From CAVTGO01 sp963734275 (GTDB lineage Bacteria; Actinomycetota; UBA4738; HRBIN12): 64,000 nucleotides of DNA. Both the position numbers and the translations under genes were made by a program. The stretch spans positions 62,001 through 126,000 of the forward strand of contig CAVTGO010000007.1 in the NCBI GenBank assembly GCA_963734275.1, written 5' to 3'. The notes below the pieces were generated by a model. The model saw only the letters and a list, made by a program, of their open reading frames with translations. It searched no databases and was not told where the DNA came from. How positions within the stretch are numbered: position 1 is the stretch's first letter; every line of letters starts with the position of its first letter. Below are positions 45,801-54,399 of the stretch, piece after piece.

Positions 45801-46059
45801 ACTCCGAGCGGATCTCGTCCAGGAAGGCCACCCCGTTGAGGAGGTTCTGCTCCAGCGGGGCTGTGATGAGCTGTTCGACCTCGACGGCAGACAGTCCAAG
45901 CGCCTCGATCTGGATCTCGACGGTCGGCGGTGTGAACTCTGGGAGCACGTCCACCGGCATGGCGCGAACCTGGACGATGCCGAAGAACAAGATTCCCGCC
46001 GCGAGGACGACCACCATCCGTCGCGCCCGCAGACTCGAGCCGATGATCCAGCGCATCAT
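42853..46059 (-). CDS. RND efflux transporter, CusA-like (HME) family, pump 2
   Basis: 1068 residues from MMRWIIGSSLRARRMVVVLA at 46059, paralogous to pump 1 in every segment (VRAMPVDVLPEFTPPTVEIQ, GFIDTANQRLAIQHILPYRS, RIYGQDFEIMRTKAAEV, DLDAAAAYGVKPGDVRRA). The proton relay helix reads VMALAVVIDEAIVSVENI, with Asp-Glu where pump 1 has Asp-Asp. The C-terminus has an extra charged tail (VELTSMMQEDDLVDLTKHEAAQRAK). First gene of a three-gene operon pump2-adaptor-pump1. A two-pump operon recalls MdtBC, whose subunits form mixed trimers. Confidence 0.92.
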   Translation of the reverse strand: MMRWIIGSSLRARRMVVVLAAGILFFGIVQVRAMPVDVLPEFTPPTVEIQIEALGLSAVEVEQLITAPLEQNLLNGVAFLDEIRSESVPGLSSVEMLFEPGTDVEDARQLVQERLINSGALPHVSRAPQMLQPLSSTSRVMMIRLSSQELSLIDLSVLARWTVRPHLMGVPGVANVVVFGQRERQLQVLIDPERLRDQEVSLLQVIETTANAQWVSKLTFVEASTPGTGGFIDTANQRLAIQHILPYRSADDLERVPIEGTDDMLLSDVADVVEDHQPLIGNAVFADGTGLLLVVEKFPGVNTLDVTQGVEDALAALAPGLAGVDIDTTIFRPATFIRTGIDNLATSLVIGSALLILALGAFFFGWRAASIGVVTLLVSLAAGAAILRLRDTTINAMSVAGLVMALAVVIDEAIVSVENIRLRRRTDENVTSPSRILLSATLEARGAMLYATLIILVALAPVFFLRDGEARAFFPPMVLSYALAVVAAMVVALVVTPALCLILLGNERADRTEPAVVRWLQQRYERALSRVVAIPRAAIAAVALITVVGIGVLPFLDQTSRPSFRDTDLLVRFDGASATSLPAMTRITGQASREMLAIPGVLNVGAHVGRAVMSDQVGGINAGELWIDIDAGADYDATVASIQQVVDGYPGLDGEVLTHPEERIDEILGGPADPVTVRIYGQDFEIMRTKAAEVRKVISDVEGVANAAVEPQELEPTLEIEVDLDAAAAYGVKPGDVRRAAATLLSGIEVGSLFEEQKVFEVIVVGTPETRRNVSTVQDLLIGTPSGEYVALSELADVRIAPTPTVIRHESVARSIDITADVSGRDLGDVAADIEQQLQGIEFPLEHHAALLGDYAEHQDAFGRVFWYAAAAAIGVFLLLQACFSSWRLAALAFSLLPGSLAGGLLAVWITDGTLTLGSMAGLFVVFAIAVRSVIMLLRHYRSLEWTEHEPLGSKLVMRGSRERLGPVVMTASAAVLAFLPVLIFGDIAGQEIVYRMAVVVVGGLVTSTLLTLFVAPTLYLRLGAGPDAVDVELTSMMQEDDLVDLTKHEAAQRAKALSDEGARDAAG

Positions 46060-46488
46060 GGGTCCGACGCTCCTTCGTCCTAGTGGGTGGGCCCTCCCCT
46101 TCGCGCCTACGTACGCCCCGCCCTTCGTTGCCTCATCGGCCGTACCGAGGGGCAATCCCTCGGCCTTAGCGGCGCGGGCCGACTGCCCCCTTCCCGCCCG
46201 TTGTCGAGCGATGCCTACGGTAAGCGCCGGAGCGGGGGACGGGCGCCGCGCCGAGTGGGTACTTCGCCTACGTCAGACGACGTGACTTGAGCATGGAGAA
46301 ACGTTTCGAGTCAATACTCAGATCCGACTCGGATCGGTTGGCCCGGGGGTTCCAGGGCCGCCGATCGCTGCGGCGCTGGCCTGTGACTCTGCGCCCGCGG
46401 GCGGCAGGAGAGGCGATGACGGCTCGTGAGGACGGCCGGCCCTCCTTCCCCGACGGTGCCGACGTCGCCCATCCCCCGCGTTCCGCCC
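46060..46488. other. Non-coding gap between RND operon and S9 peptidase remnant
   Basis: 429 bases with no convincing gene. Two inverted repeats are visible: CCGAGGG-gcaat-CCCTCGG at 46145-46163 and GATCCGA-C-TCGGATC at 46321-46335. Either may end transcription of the leftward S9 gene, or be an operator for the RND operon that starts at 46059. No clear promoter recognised. An 85-residue plus-strand frame here has no homology I recognise. Confidence 0.4.
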
Positions 46489-47858
46489 TCACGGTTGCCG
46501 CTCTGGGCGAAGGTGGAGGTCGAACCAGGCCTGCGTCCGACTGATCGCGTCGAGCGCATGCGCCCGTTCGAGCGGCACGTGGCCTTCGCGCGGGTACACG
46601 ACGAGCTCGACCTCCGTTCCCGAAGCCGCGAGCGCGTTGAAGAGCTCCTCGGCCTGCCCCAGCGGCGTGCATCGATCCTCCGCCCCCTGGAGGATGAGGG
46701 TCGGTGCCGTGCACCGGTGGGCGTGCGTGACGGGGGATCGCTCCCGGTATTGGCTGCTCGGATCGTTCCACTCGCCGTTCAAGATCGCCGGGTCGTACCA
46801 CCAGACCTCCGAGGTCAGGTGGAACGACACGTAGTCCGACACGACGGACATCGCCACCGACGCCCCGAACCGATCCGTCTGGCCTACAGCCCACCCCGCC
46901 ATGTATCCGCCGTACGACAGACCCGAGATCCCGGGCCGCTCCGGGTCCGCGATGCCCTTGCCGATGCAGTGGTCGACGCCGGTCATGATGTCCCGGGAGT
47001 CGACTCCGCCGCCATCGCCGATCACGGCCTGGGCGAACGCGTGTCCGCGGCCGATGCTGCCCCGCGGGTTCGGCAGCAGACACGCGTAGCCTGCCGACGA
47101 CAACAGCACCGCGTTCGGTTCCGAGTCCGAGAAGTACGCGCCCCAGCTCCACGTCGGTCCGCCGTGCACGCAGACGATCGAGCCGGGCGAGCACCGCTTG
47201 GTACCAGCCCGACCCGGAGTGGTCGCGGGACACGATCGCGATCACCGCATCGTCGCCATCCCAGTCTGCCTCCCAGACGCTGAGGTCCGGTTGGCCACCT
47301 CGGCCACCTCGGCCGATGGGAGGTCGATCAGGTAGAGGCGTCGCCGAGCGTCGCCGGGCCTGCGGATCAGGCTATCGGGCGGCGGCCCTGCGCCGTTCAC
47401 GGGACGTGCGCTCAGTCGAGTCCGTACGGGCCGGGGTCGGCGGCGAGCACGAGGAGGCGGTCTCCGTCGCTCGACCACGCGGCGCTCTCGGCCGATCCCT
47501 CGAGCGTCGCGACGAACGCGGGCTCGCCCCCGGCGGCGGGCATCGTGTACGGGAGCTGATGCCCCGGCGTGATCCGGTCCGAGAGGAACGCCAGGCGTGA
47601 GCCGTCCGGCGACCAAGCCGGCGTCCGGTCGCTCCATGCACCGCTCGTGCGTTGCGCCGGCCGCGCGCCGAGGTCGGACTCCAGGACGAACAGGTCGCTC
47701 GGCACGAACGACCCAACGTCGGCCACCGTGGCGTGCAGCGCGAACGCGACCCGCGACCGATCTGGCGAGACGGCCAGCTCCGCCGGCGTTCGGACATCGA
47801 GCAGGAGCTCGGGGGAGGGTCCTTCGCGAGGGGCGCGCGCGCCTTCTATCGGGCGCAT
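46489..47858 (-). pseudogene. S9 prolyl-oligopeptidase family peptidase, internally deleted and frameshifted
   Basis: The C-terminal alpha/beta-hydrolase (46489-47169) is complete: VHGGPTWSWGAYFSD, GISGLSYGGYMAGWAVG (catalytic Ser), LILQGAEDRCTP (Asp) and REGHVPLERAHA (His). The N-terminus (47412-47858) shows the start of the propeller: LLLDVRTPAELAVSPDRSRVAFALH, AWSPDGSRLAFLSDR. Between them at least two frame changes occur, and SRDHSGSGWYQA is joined directly to the hydrolase strand SIVCVHGGPTW. Some 200 or more propeller residues are missing (about 455 codon equivalents against 620-680 normal). A lost block cannot come from a single-base error, so decay or misassembly is likely. Confidence 0.8.
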
Positions 47859-47883
47859 CTTCCCCCGACCGTGCGGGTGCTCG

Positions 47884-48921
47884 CTATCGGGCGGTACGCG
47901 TCACGGCGTAGCGGCGCCGGTAGACGATCGTCGCGACCCCGCCGGCGAGGAGCGGCAGCCAGAACGAGACCAGGCGGTAGGCCAGCACGGAGAGGCTCGC
48001 GTCGCCCGCCGAGACGCCGGCCAGCACGAGGGTGCCGGTCAGGCCCGCCTCGACGAAGCCGAGTCCGCCCGGCGTGATCGGGATCATCCCGAGGATGGCA
48101 CCGGAGACGTAGGCGAGCATCACAAGCGAAGGCCGGGGGCTCGCTCCGACGGCGGCGAGGGCGGTGAGGAGCGCGAGGTAGTCTAGGCCCCACTTCCCGG
48201 TCGCCGCGAGCAGCGCCTCCCACCAGCGCGCCCCGAGCGTCCGCAGCGTCGCGTCCCGCTCGATGCGGAGACGGTCAGGCAGTCCTCGCGTCTCTGCACG
48301 TCCCCGCCGACGACGGAGCGTGTTGCGGACGCGTTCGATGAACCGACCGATCGCCGCGAGCGGACGATCCGTCACGATCGTCGCCGCCGTGCCGATCGCG
48401 AGGACCACGAACACGCCGATGCCGAGCCACGCCGCTCGGGCTAGACTCGGGTCCACGGGTGCTCCGCCGAGGATCACCGGCAGCGCGAACAGCGGCATCG
48501 CGAACAGGACCGCGGTGATCACGACGGACCCCGCCGTCAGGCCTGTTGCCACCGTCGGGGGCTCGAGCCCGCCGCGGGTGAGCATGCGGTACTGCACGAC
48601 GCCACCCGTGGCGGCCCCGCCGGGGATGACGCGGCTCGCCGCGTTGCTCGCGAGCTGGGAGATCGCGATCAGGGCGATCCGGCGGCTCCGCAGCGACACC
48701 GCGAGCACGATCCAGACGCAGACGAAGCTGCCGATCTCGAGCGCGGCCATCGTCGCGAACCAGCCCGACTCGATCGTGGACAGGTCCGGCCACGCCGCGG
48801 CGGTCTCGAGGAGGGCCGGCCATGCGACGTACAACCCCATCGCGGTGACGAGCAGTGCGAGCAGCCGGAACGCCACCGATCTGCGCGGCAGGTGGGGGCT
48901 TGACGGGCGCTCGACGGCCAT
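47884..48921 (-). CDS. YbhN / lysylphosphatidylglycerol synthase transmembrane-region family protein
   Basis: 345 residues with seven to eight membrane helices. Family landmarks are ISQLASNAASRVIPGGAATGGVVQYRMLTRGGL, LDYLALLTALAAVGASPRPSLVMLAYVSGAILGMIPITPGGLGFVEAGLTGTLVLAGVS and the final LAYRLVSFWLPLLAGGVATIVY. Members include the flippase part of MprF and many stand-alone proteins of unknown lipid specificity. No synthase domain here. Start ATG 48921 is within a GGGAGCC context; divergent from the cyclase gene. Confidence 0.88.
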   Translation of the reverse strand: MAVERPSSPHLPRRSVAFRLLALLVTAMGLYVAWPALLETAAAWPDLSTIESGWFATMAALEIGSFVCVWIVLAVSLRSRRIALIAISQLASNAASRVIPGGAATGGVVQYRMLTRGGLEPPTVATGLTAGSVVITAVLFAMPLFALPVILGGAPVDPSLARAAWLGIGVFVVLAIGTAATIVTDRPLAAIGRFIERVRNTLRRRRGRAETRGLPDRLRIERDATLRTLGARWWEALLAATGKWGLDYLALLTALAAVGASPRPSLVMLAYVSGAILGMIPITPGGLGFVEAGLTGTLVLAGVSAGDASLSVLAYRLVSFWLPLLAGGVATIVYRRRYAVTRTAR

Positions 48922-49043
48922 ACGGGAGCCTACCCACGCCGCAAACGAGGAGGGTGCGCTTGGTTCCCGGCCTGGGCGTCCTCGCCGAACCCATCTCGCC
49001 CGCGTTGCGGCGGTCCCGTTTGCCGCGAGACAATCTCCCGGCG

Positions 49044-49847
49044 ATGCCCACCTACATGGATCGCCACGATCTCCCATCGGTCACGGCCGAGGACGTCGCG
49101 GCCGTGCACCTCCTGGACCTCGGGAAGCAGGGCGCCTACGGAGTCAGGTTCCTGACGTACTGGTTGGACTCGCCGCGCGGATTCGTCTTCTGTCTGGCCG
49201 ATGCACCCGACGCGGAGGCCGTCGTCTCGGTCCACCGGGACGCGCATGGCCAGATCCCCAACAAGGTCTTCGAGGTGGACCCACACGCCGTGACGTCCTT
49301 CCTCGGCGCGATCGTCGAGCCCGAACCGGGAACGCCGTGGGCTGCCTCCGCCTTCCGCACGATCATGTTCACCGACCTCGTCGGCTCGACGGCGCTCATC
49401 GGTACGCTGGGCGACGTCGCCGCCAAGAACCTGGTCCTCGAAGTGGATGCGACCATCCGGGCCGAGCTGGCGAAGCACGGCGGCACGGCGGTCGACCACA
49501 CCGGGGATGGCGTGATGGCCTCCTTCCGCTCGCCCCGCGACGCCGTCGCGTGCGCCATCGCCATCCAGCGCTCGATCGCCTCCCTGGAAGCTCGCGACCC
49601 ACCCGTCCAGGTCCGCGTCGGGCTCGCCGCCGGAGAACCCATCACCGAGGACGGCCGGCTCTTCGGCGCGGCGGTGAACCTCGCGTCTAGGATCTGCGCC
49701 GTCTGCGAGGCCAGCACGATCTGGGTCGCCTCGGGAGTCCGCGAGCTCTCTCTCGGCAAGGGCTTCACCTTCGCCGACCGCGGCGAGGCGACGCTGAAGG
49801 GCTTCGACGAGCCCATCCGTTTGTACGAGGTGACTTGGGACGGATAG
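49044..49847 (+). CDS. DUF4242 nickel-binding-like domain fused to class III adenylate/guanylate cyclase
   Basis: 267 residues. N-terminal about 90 residues, MPTYMDRHDLPSVTAEDVAAVHLLDLG with YGVRFLTYWLDSPRGFVFCLADAPDAEAVVSVHRDAHGQIPNKVFEVDP, match DUF4242 (SCO4226-type nickel-binding ferredoxin-like fold). The rest is a cyclase domain: FRTIMFTDLVGSTAL (metal Asp), HTGDGVMASF (second metal Asp), VRVGLAAGEP, and LFGAAVNLASRICAV (transition-state Asn/Arg), ending LKGFDEPIRLYEV. All catalytic acidic residues are kept. Cytoplasmic; no membrane segment. The N-domain could make cyclase activity metal-responsive. Confidence 0.9.
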   Translation: MPTYMDRHDLPSVTAEDVAAVHLLDLGKQGAYGVRFLTYWLDSPRGFVFCLADAPDAEAVVSVHRDAHGQIPNKVFEVDPHAVTSFLGAIVEPEPGTPWAASAFRTIMFTDLVGSTALIGTLGDVAAKNLVLEVDATIRAELAKHGGTAVDHTGDGVMASFRSPRDAVACAIAIQRSIASLEARDPPVQVRVGLAAGEPITEDGRLFGAAVNLASRICAVCEASTIWVASGVRELSLGKGFTFADRGEATLKGFDEPIRLYEVTWDG

Positions 49848-49910
49848 GCGGGCCGGTCCATCCATCATCTCCTCGGCGCGTGGTTCGCCACTCGAGGAGC
49901 GGGAGGGTCG

Positions 49911-50270
49911 ATGACCTTCGAAGGGACGATGGAGGACGTCGTTCGAGGCTTCGAGGTCGTCGGCGTCCTCGTGCTCGCCGTCGGTTCGGGCGTCGCGCTG
50001 ATCGGATTCCTGCTCGCGCTCGCGCGCGGCCGGCGACGCGAGGCGTACGAGGGCGTGCGGCAAGGGATCGGCCGCTCGATCCTGCTCGGTCTCGAGATCT
50101 TGATCATCGCGGACATCGTCCAGACGATCACCATCGACCCGACGCTCGAGGGCGCGCTCACGCTCGGGGTGATCGTCCTCGTCCGAACGTTCCTGAGCTT
50201 CTCGCTCGACATCGAGCTCGAGGGCGTCGTCCCCTGGCGCCGCCGAGCGACGACCGGCGATGAGGCATGA
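49911..50270 (+). CDS. DUF1622 membrane protein
   Basis: 119 residues with three helices: FEVVGVLVLAVGSGVALIGFLLAL, a second around SILLGLEILIIADIVQTI, and GALTLGVIVLVRTFLSFSLDIELEG. The AYEGVRQGIGRSILLGLE and VRTFLSFSLDIELEG blocks are DUF1622 hallmarks. Function unknown. ATG 49911 with GGGAGGGTCG upstream. A poor SigF-like match lies upstream but is not claimed. Confidence 0.88.
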   Translation: MTFEGTMEDVVRGFEVVGVLVLAVGSGVALIGFLLALARGRRREAYEGVRQGIGRSILLGLEILIIADIVQTITIDPTLEGALTLGVIVLVRTFLSFSLDIELEGVVPWRRRATTGDEA

Positions 50271-50299
50271 TGATGCTCCAGACCACGAGAGGAGAGGCG

Positions 50300-50835
50300 A
50301 TGCGGATGCGGCTCCTTTCGGTCGGTGCGATGGGTGTCCTCGCGATCGGGATGGTCGCGGCCCCCGCATCGCCGAAACCCACACGAACGCTCCCGAGTGC
50401 ACGATCTTCGGGACCGACCAGGACGACGTCATCCGAGGTACGACGGCGGATGACGTGCTCTGCGGCCTCGGCGGCGACGATCAGGTCTCCGGTCGCGGCG
50501 GCAACGACATCCTGCTCCTCGGTTCCTGGACCGACTTCTTCTCGGGTGGGCGCGGCAACGACGTGATCCGCGGGGGGACCGGTCCCGACTTCGGCAACGG
50601 CGGTCCGGGCGACGACCGGATCCTCCTGCAGGGCGGCAGTGACCTCATCGTCCTCGAGGACCACGGCGCCGATCTGCTCTCCGGTGGATCGGGCGACGAG
50701 GCGTGCCTGTCCACGAACGACGGCGACGACGACGACAGGGTCCGAGGCGGGGCCGGCGACGACACGTTCAACGCCGACGACGGCGACTTCGTGACGACGG
50801 TCGAGAACGGTCCGACGCCCTGCGAGGGCGGGTAG
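50300..50835 (+). CDS. Secreted RTX-type calcium-binding repeat protein (frameshift near 50370)
   Basis: ATG 50300 with GAGGAGAGG opens a signal peptide (MRMRLLSVGAMGVLAIGMVAAPAS). The mature part is in the next frame: THTNAPECTIFGTDQDDVIRG followed by GGxGxDxhxG repeats (LCGLGGDDQVSGRGGNDILLLG, GGRGNDVIRGGTGPDFGNGGPGDD, VRGGAGDDTF). These bind Ca2+ and fold into a beta roll after secretion. A missing base near 50370 separates the two parts. Repaired length is about 178 residues. It has no enzyme domain, so it may be a surface or matrix protein. Its stop abuts the MFS stop. Confidence 0.8.
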
Positions 50836-52119
50836 TCACTCCGGCTCCGGCATCCCGGCGACGTCGAGATCCCTCGGCACCTCGAGAGGAGCAGGAGCCT
50901 GGTCCGGAGGGCCGCCGCGGCGGATCGCGAGCGCGTAGAGCGCCAGCGCGGGCCCGCGCAGCAGCCCGCCCGCGGCGATGGCGGCCGGCACGCCGAACCA
51001 CACGGAGACGACGCCGATGGTCGGGCCACCCGCGATCTGTCCGACCGCGTCCATCTGACCCGCCATCGAGTTCACGGTCGCCCGCGTGGACGGATCGAGG
51101 CCTCGGTTCAGCCACGCGGTGAAGATCGGCAAGCGGACCTCGCGCAGGAAGGACACGATCCAGAACAGGGCAACGGCCAGCCAGAACGCGCCGGCCAGCG
51201 CGAACGCGACGACCGCCGCGACGAGGGCGAGGTCGATCCCCGCGAGCACCCGTGTCACGCCGGCGTGGCTCGCGAGGTCCGCGCGCCGTTTGATGATCTC
51301 GGCCGCCACGATCGCGAGGATCAAGCCGACGGCCTCGATCACGCCGAACCAGATCACGAGACCGAGCTGATCCACCCGTGGGAACGACGTGTCCTCGAGC
51401 AGGTGCAGCTGGGCGAGGCGGTCGAACCCCTCGGTCGCCATCCCGTGGAGCACGGCGACGACGAGCACGAGGAGCAGAACGCGACTGCGGCGCACCTCGC
51501 GGATGCCGCCCTGGAACGTCCGGACCAGCCGCCGGCGCTCGCCGTCCTCGGAGCGATGGAAGTGCTCCTCGGGCATCGAGACCGTCAGTGCGATCCCGAG
51601 CACGACCCAGCCGACGCCCGAGACCATGAGCGGCAGCCCGAGGTCGAGGGCGGCCAGCGCGACCGCGAGCGGGATCCCGACCAGCGCGCCGATCTGCCAG
51701 CCCTGGGCGCCCCGCAGGTACAACGTGGCGGCCTCCTCCTCGCCCACCTCGTCGGTGATCCACGCCTCCTCGGCGCCGCTCACGAAGGTCCACCCGAGTC
51801 CCCACAGGATCGAGCCCAGCACGAGCATCCCGAATCCCGTGAACGCACCCGTCACGAACAGACCGACGCCGGTCACGAAAAGGCCCACGATGATCGAGAG
51901 GCGTCGCGACACCACGTCGGCGATCACGCCGGTGGGCACCTCGAACAGCAGCGTCGAGACCTCCAACACCGTCCCGAGGATCAGCAGTCGGAACGGGCTG
52001 AGCCCGCCGTCCACGATCAGGTGGAGAGCGAACGTCGTGCCGAACAACGTGGCGAGAGGCCCGCCCGCCGTCTCGAGCACGAGGTACGCCGTTCTCGCCG
52101 AGAGCCGCCGTGAGGCCAT
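50836..52119 (-). CDS. MFS transporter
   Basis: 427 residues with twelve predicted helices. Motif A region FEVPTGVIADVVSRRLSIIVG follows helix 2; helix 5 has FVSGAEEAWITDEV, seen in a branch of uncharacterised MFS efflux proteins; the central loop is PEEHFHRSEDGERRR. The substrate cannot be read from sequence. Single gene, convergent with the RTX protein. Confidence 0.87.
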   Translation of the reverse strand: MASRRLSARTAYLVLETAGGPLATLFGTTFALHLIVDGGLSPFRLLILGTVLEVSTLLFEVPTGVIADVVSRRLSIIVGLFVTGVGLFVTGAFTGFGMLVLGSILWGLGWTFVSGAEEAWITDEVGEEEAATLYLRGAQGWQIGALVGIPLAVALAALDLGLPLMVSGVGWVVLGIALTVSMPEEHFHRSEDGERRRLVRTFQGGIREVRRSRVLLLVLVVAVLHGMATEGFDRLAQLHLLEDTSFPRVDQLGLVIWFGVIEAVGLILAIVAAEIIKRRADLASHAGVTRVLAGIDLALVAAVVAFALAGAFWLAVALFWIVSFLREVRLPIFTAWLNRGLDPSTRATVNSMAGQMDAVGQIAGGPTIGVVSVWFGVPAAIAAGGLLRGPALALYALAIRRGGPPDQAPAPLEVPRDLDVAGMPEPE

Positions 52120-52155
52120 GGGGCATCCTCCCGCGCGGGAGGGCGTCCGTCGACG

Positions 52156-53700
52156 TCAGCCGCGGGGAACCAGGCCGGACGCCGCCCGGGCGCCTGGTGC
52201 GTCGGCGGTCGGGTGGCGGACCGGGAGCGTGACGGTGAAGCGGCTGCCCTGGCCGGGCGTGCTGTCGACCTCGATCCTGGCGCCGAGGTGATCGAGCAGG
52301 TCCTGGACCAGCGAGAGGCCGAGGCCGGCGCCGCGGAAGCTCCGCGTGCTGGACGAATCCACCTGGTAGAAGCGGTCGAAGATCCTCGGCAGCTCGTCGG
52401 GCGAGATCCCGATGCCGTAGTCGCGGACGGAGAAGATGATGTGGTCGCCCTCGGATCGAGCCTCGAGCTCGCACGGGGAGCCGTCCGGCGAGTACTTCAG
52501 CGCGTTGTCCACGAGGTTCTGGAGCACGCGCGAGAGCAGCTGCCGGTCCTGGTACAGGACGGGCAGGTCATCGGGGACGTTCACCTGCACGCGGCTCGCT
52601 TCGTTCGACAGGCCCTCGATCACCTCGCGCACGAGGTCCTCGAACAGCACGCGGGCGACCGACACGTTGAGCTGGTTGTTCTCGAGGTTCGACGCGGTGA
52701 GCAGGTTCTCGACCAGGCGGAGGAGCCGGTCGCCCTGGCGCTCCATCCGCTCGAGGAACTCCTGTCGCACCATGGTGTCGTCGGCGAACTCGGGCTGGCG
52801 GAGCGTCTTGGCGTAGCCGATCAGCGCCGTGACGGGCGTGCGGAGCTCGTGCGACACGACGGCCACGAACTCGCCCTTCATCCGGTTGAGCTCGCGGAGC
52901 TCGTCGACGGTGTGATGCTCCTTCTCGAGCAGTTCCTCGAGCTTGACCGCCTGTTGGGCCAGGACCTCGTTTTGTTCGGCGAGCCGGTCGGCCAGTCCTC
53001 GGCTCCGGAAGTACATCTGCCGCGCGAACACGAGCGGCCCGAGGAACACCACGACCGACCAGAAGCCTTCCGAGATGTAGAACTGCGCGATCACGGCGCC
53101 GAACAGGCCGAGCCCGATGTACGAGAGCAGGAACTCGTAGGGGGCGGGTCCGTGCATCCGCACGAGCACGCGACCGAACGGGAGTCCTCGCTGCAACGCC
53201 TCGAGGCCGGCGACGATGCACGCGTTGACGGCATGGGTCATCGTGGCGGCGAGGACGATGCCGACCACCTGTCGTTGCCATGATGCATCCGTGCTGGCGA
53301 CGGCGTGGAAGATCGCGCTTCCGGCCAGGATCGAGACCGCCATCTGGCTCCGGTTGTAGACGGCCTTCAGCAGCGAGACCTCACCACGCAGCTCGCGAGG
53401 ATCGATCGAGCCGAGGAACCCGATCAGGGCCGCGACCGGCGGGTCGAAGATGATCGCCACGCCGAGCAGGAGCGGGAAGCTGAGCGAGAGCTGCAGCCCG
53501 CCCCATCCGGAGACCGGGATCAGGTCGACGACCGCGACCGCGACGACGAAGAACAGGACCGACTCGTCGAGGACCTCTTCCCGCAGGCCAGGGATCGTCA
53601 GACCGACGAACGCGAGCAGGGGCAGGACGCCCGCGAGCTGGTAGGCGACGAGGACCCAGCCCGGCGCAGGGCGCGGTTCGACCTCGGCCGCGACCGTCAT
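52156..53700 (-). CDS. Membrane sensor histidine kinase
   Basis: 514 residues. About seven to eight helices form an N-terminal membrane sensor (1-240: VLVAYQLAGVLPLLAFVGLTI, LSFPLLLGVAIIFDPPVAALIGFLGSIDPRELRGEVSLLKAVYNRSQMAVSI). A coiled coil (RLAEQNEVLAQQAVKLEELLEKEH) leads to HisKA with FVAVVSHELRTPVTAL and a HATPase with LVDNALKYSP, VRDYGIGISPDELP, FRGAGLGLSLVQDLL. No response regulator is adjacent. ATGA overlap with DUF5317 suggests joint function. Ligand unknown. Confidence 0.92.
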   Translation of the reverse strand: MTVAAEVEPRPAPGWVLVAYQLAGVLPLLAFVGLTIPGLREEVLDESVLFFVVAVAVVDLIPVSGWGGLQLSLSFPLLLGVAIIFDPPVAALIGFLGSIDPRELRGEVSLLKAVYNRSQMAVSILAGSAIFHAVASTDASWQRQVVGIVLAATMTHAVNACIVAGLEALQRGLPFGRVLVRMHGPAPYEFLLSYIGLGLFGAVIAQFYISEGFWSVVVFLGPLVFARQMYFRSRGLADRLAEQNEVLAQQAVKLEELLEKEHHTVDELRELNRMKGEFVAVVSHELRTPVTALIGYAKTLRQPEFADDTMVRQEFLERMERQGDRLLRLVENLLTASNLENNQLNVSVARVLFEDLVREVIEGLSNEASRVQVNVPDDLPVLYQDRQLLSRVLQNLVDNALKYSPDGSPCELEARSEGDHIIFSVRDYGIGISPDELPRIFDRFYQVDSSSTRSFRGAGLGLSLVQDLLDHLGARIEVDSTPGQGSRFTVTLPVRHPTADAPGARAASGLVPRG

Positions 53701-54263
53701 GAGGAGACCTCGGCCGCCCTGAGGTCCGTGGCGTGATCCCCGTCCCGCACGCGGCGTCGCATCGCCGCGACGACGAACCACATCGCGCCCGAGTAGGCCA
53801 CGATGTCGCCGACGCTGACCGCCTGCTTGACCGGTGACGGGATCGCGATGTGGTCCGCCAGGAAAACCAGCTCGTCATCGGGACCCGCGAGATGATGCTT
53901 GCTGCCCCCGCCGTCCACGAGCTCGTCGAGCGTGTCCGCCTGGCCAGAGGCGACGATCGCCTCCCTGGTCACGGGCATCCCCTCGTTCACGGTGATCACG
54001 ACGAAGTTCATCCACAGGCCGACGAGGATCAGGACGAATCCGGGGAGCCGCCAGTTCGCGGCCGCGGCCACGAAGAGCAGCAGGAGCGAGACGATGAGGA
54101 GCAGGTACCCGACCGTCCCGCCCACGGGGAGGAACTGGAGGGCGATGCCGAGGAGGCCGGCCAGGGGCCACCGGAAGGAGACCCTCGCCAGGTTCGTCAA
54201 CCGCCCGCCCAGCACGGCACCGAGAACGATGGCGGCGGGAAGCGTGAACAGGACCAGCCGCAT
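53697..54263 (-). CDS. DUF5317 membrane protein
   Basis: 188 residues: four to five helices (LVLFTLPAAIVLGAVLGGRL, WPLAGLLGIALQFLPV, VGYLLLIVSLLLLFVAAAANW, GFVLILVGLWMNFVVITVNEGMPVTREA) and a late helix SVGDIVAYSGAMWFVVAAMRR. The NxGMPV segment and the KHHLAGPDDELVFLADHIAIP stretch are typical of DUF5317. Coupled to the histidine kinase gene downstream; could be its membrane partner. Function unknown. Confidence 0.85.
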   Translation of the reverse strand: MRLVLFTLPAAIVLGAVLGGRLTNLARVSFRWPLAGLLGIALQFLPVGGTVGYLLLIVSLLLLFVAAAANWRLPGFVLILVGLWMNFVVITVNEGMPVTREAIVASGQADTLDELVDGGGSKHHLAGPDDELVFLADHIAIPSPVKQAVSVGDIVAYSGAMWFVVAAMRRRVRDGDHATDLRAAEVSS

Positions 54264-54399
54264 GGTTTCCCTTTATGACACGCTCGAGCGAGTCCTTCCA
54301 TGACCCGCGCAGGGGATATCGGCCGACACGGGAATCCCCTTAAGGGCCGACCCCATCCTGCCGATACCGTGCCCGTACCGCCCGGAAAGGAGGCGTGCC

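Noticed and set aside
46287..46544. 85-residue plus-strand ORF beginning MSMEKRFESILRSDSD
   Set aside because: No ribosome site, Arg/Pro-rich end, lies opposite the S9 remnant's end; no family resemblance.
49026..49045. GTTTGC close to the cyclase start as a SigF promoter
   Set aside because: No GGGWA hexamer at 13-15 bases; the downstream GGCGAT does not match.
49826..49852. SigF-like site before DUF1622 (GTTTGT ... GGACGG)
   Set aside because: Both halves deviate (GTTTGT, GGGACG only at 12 bases), so it falls below the quality of the six accepted sites.
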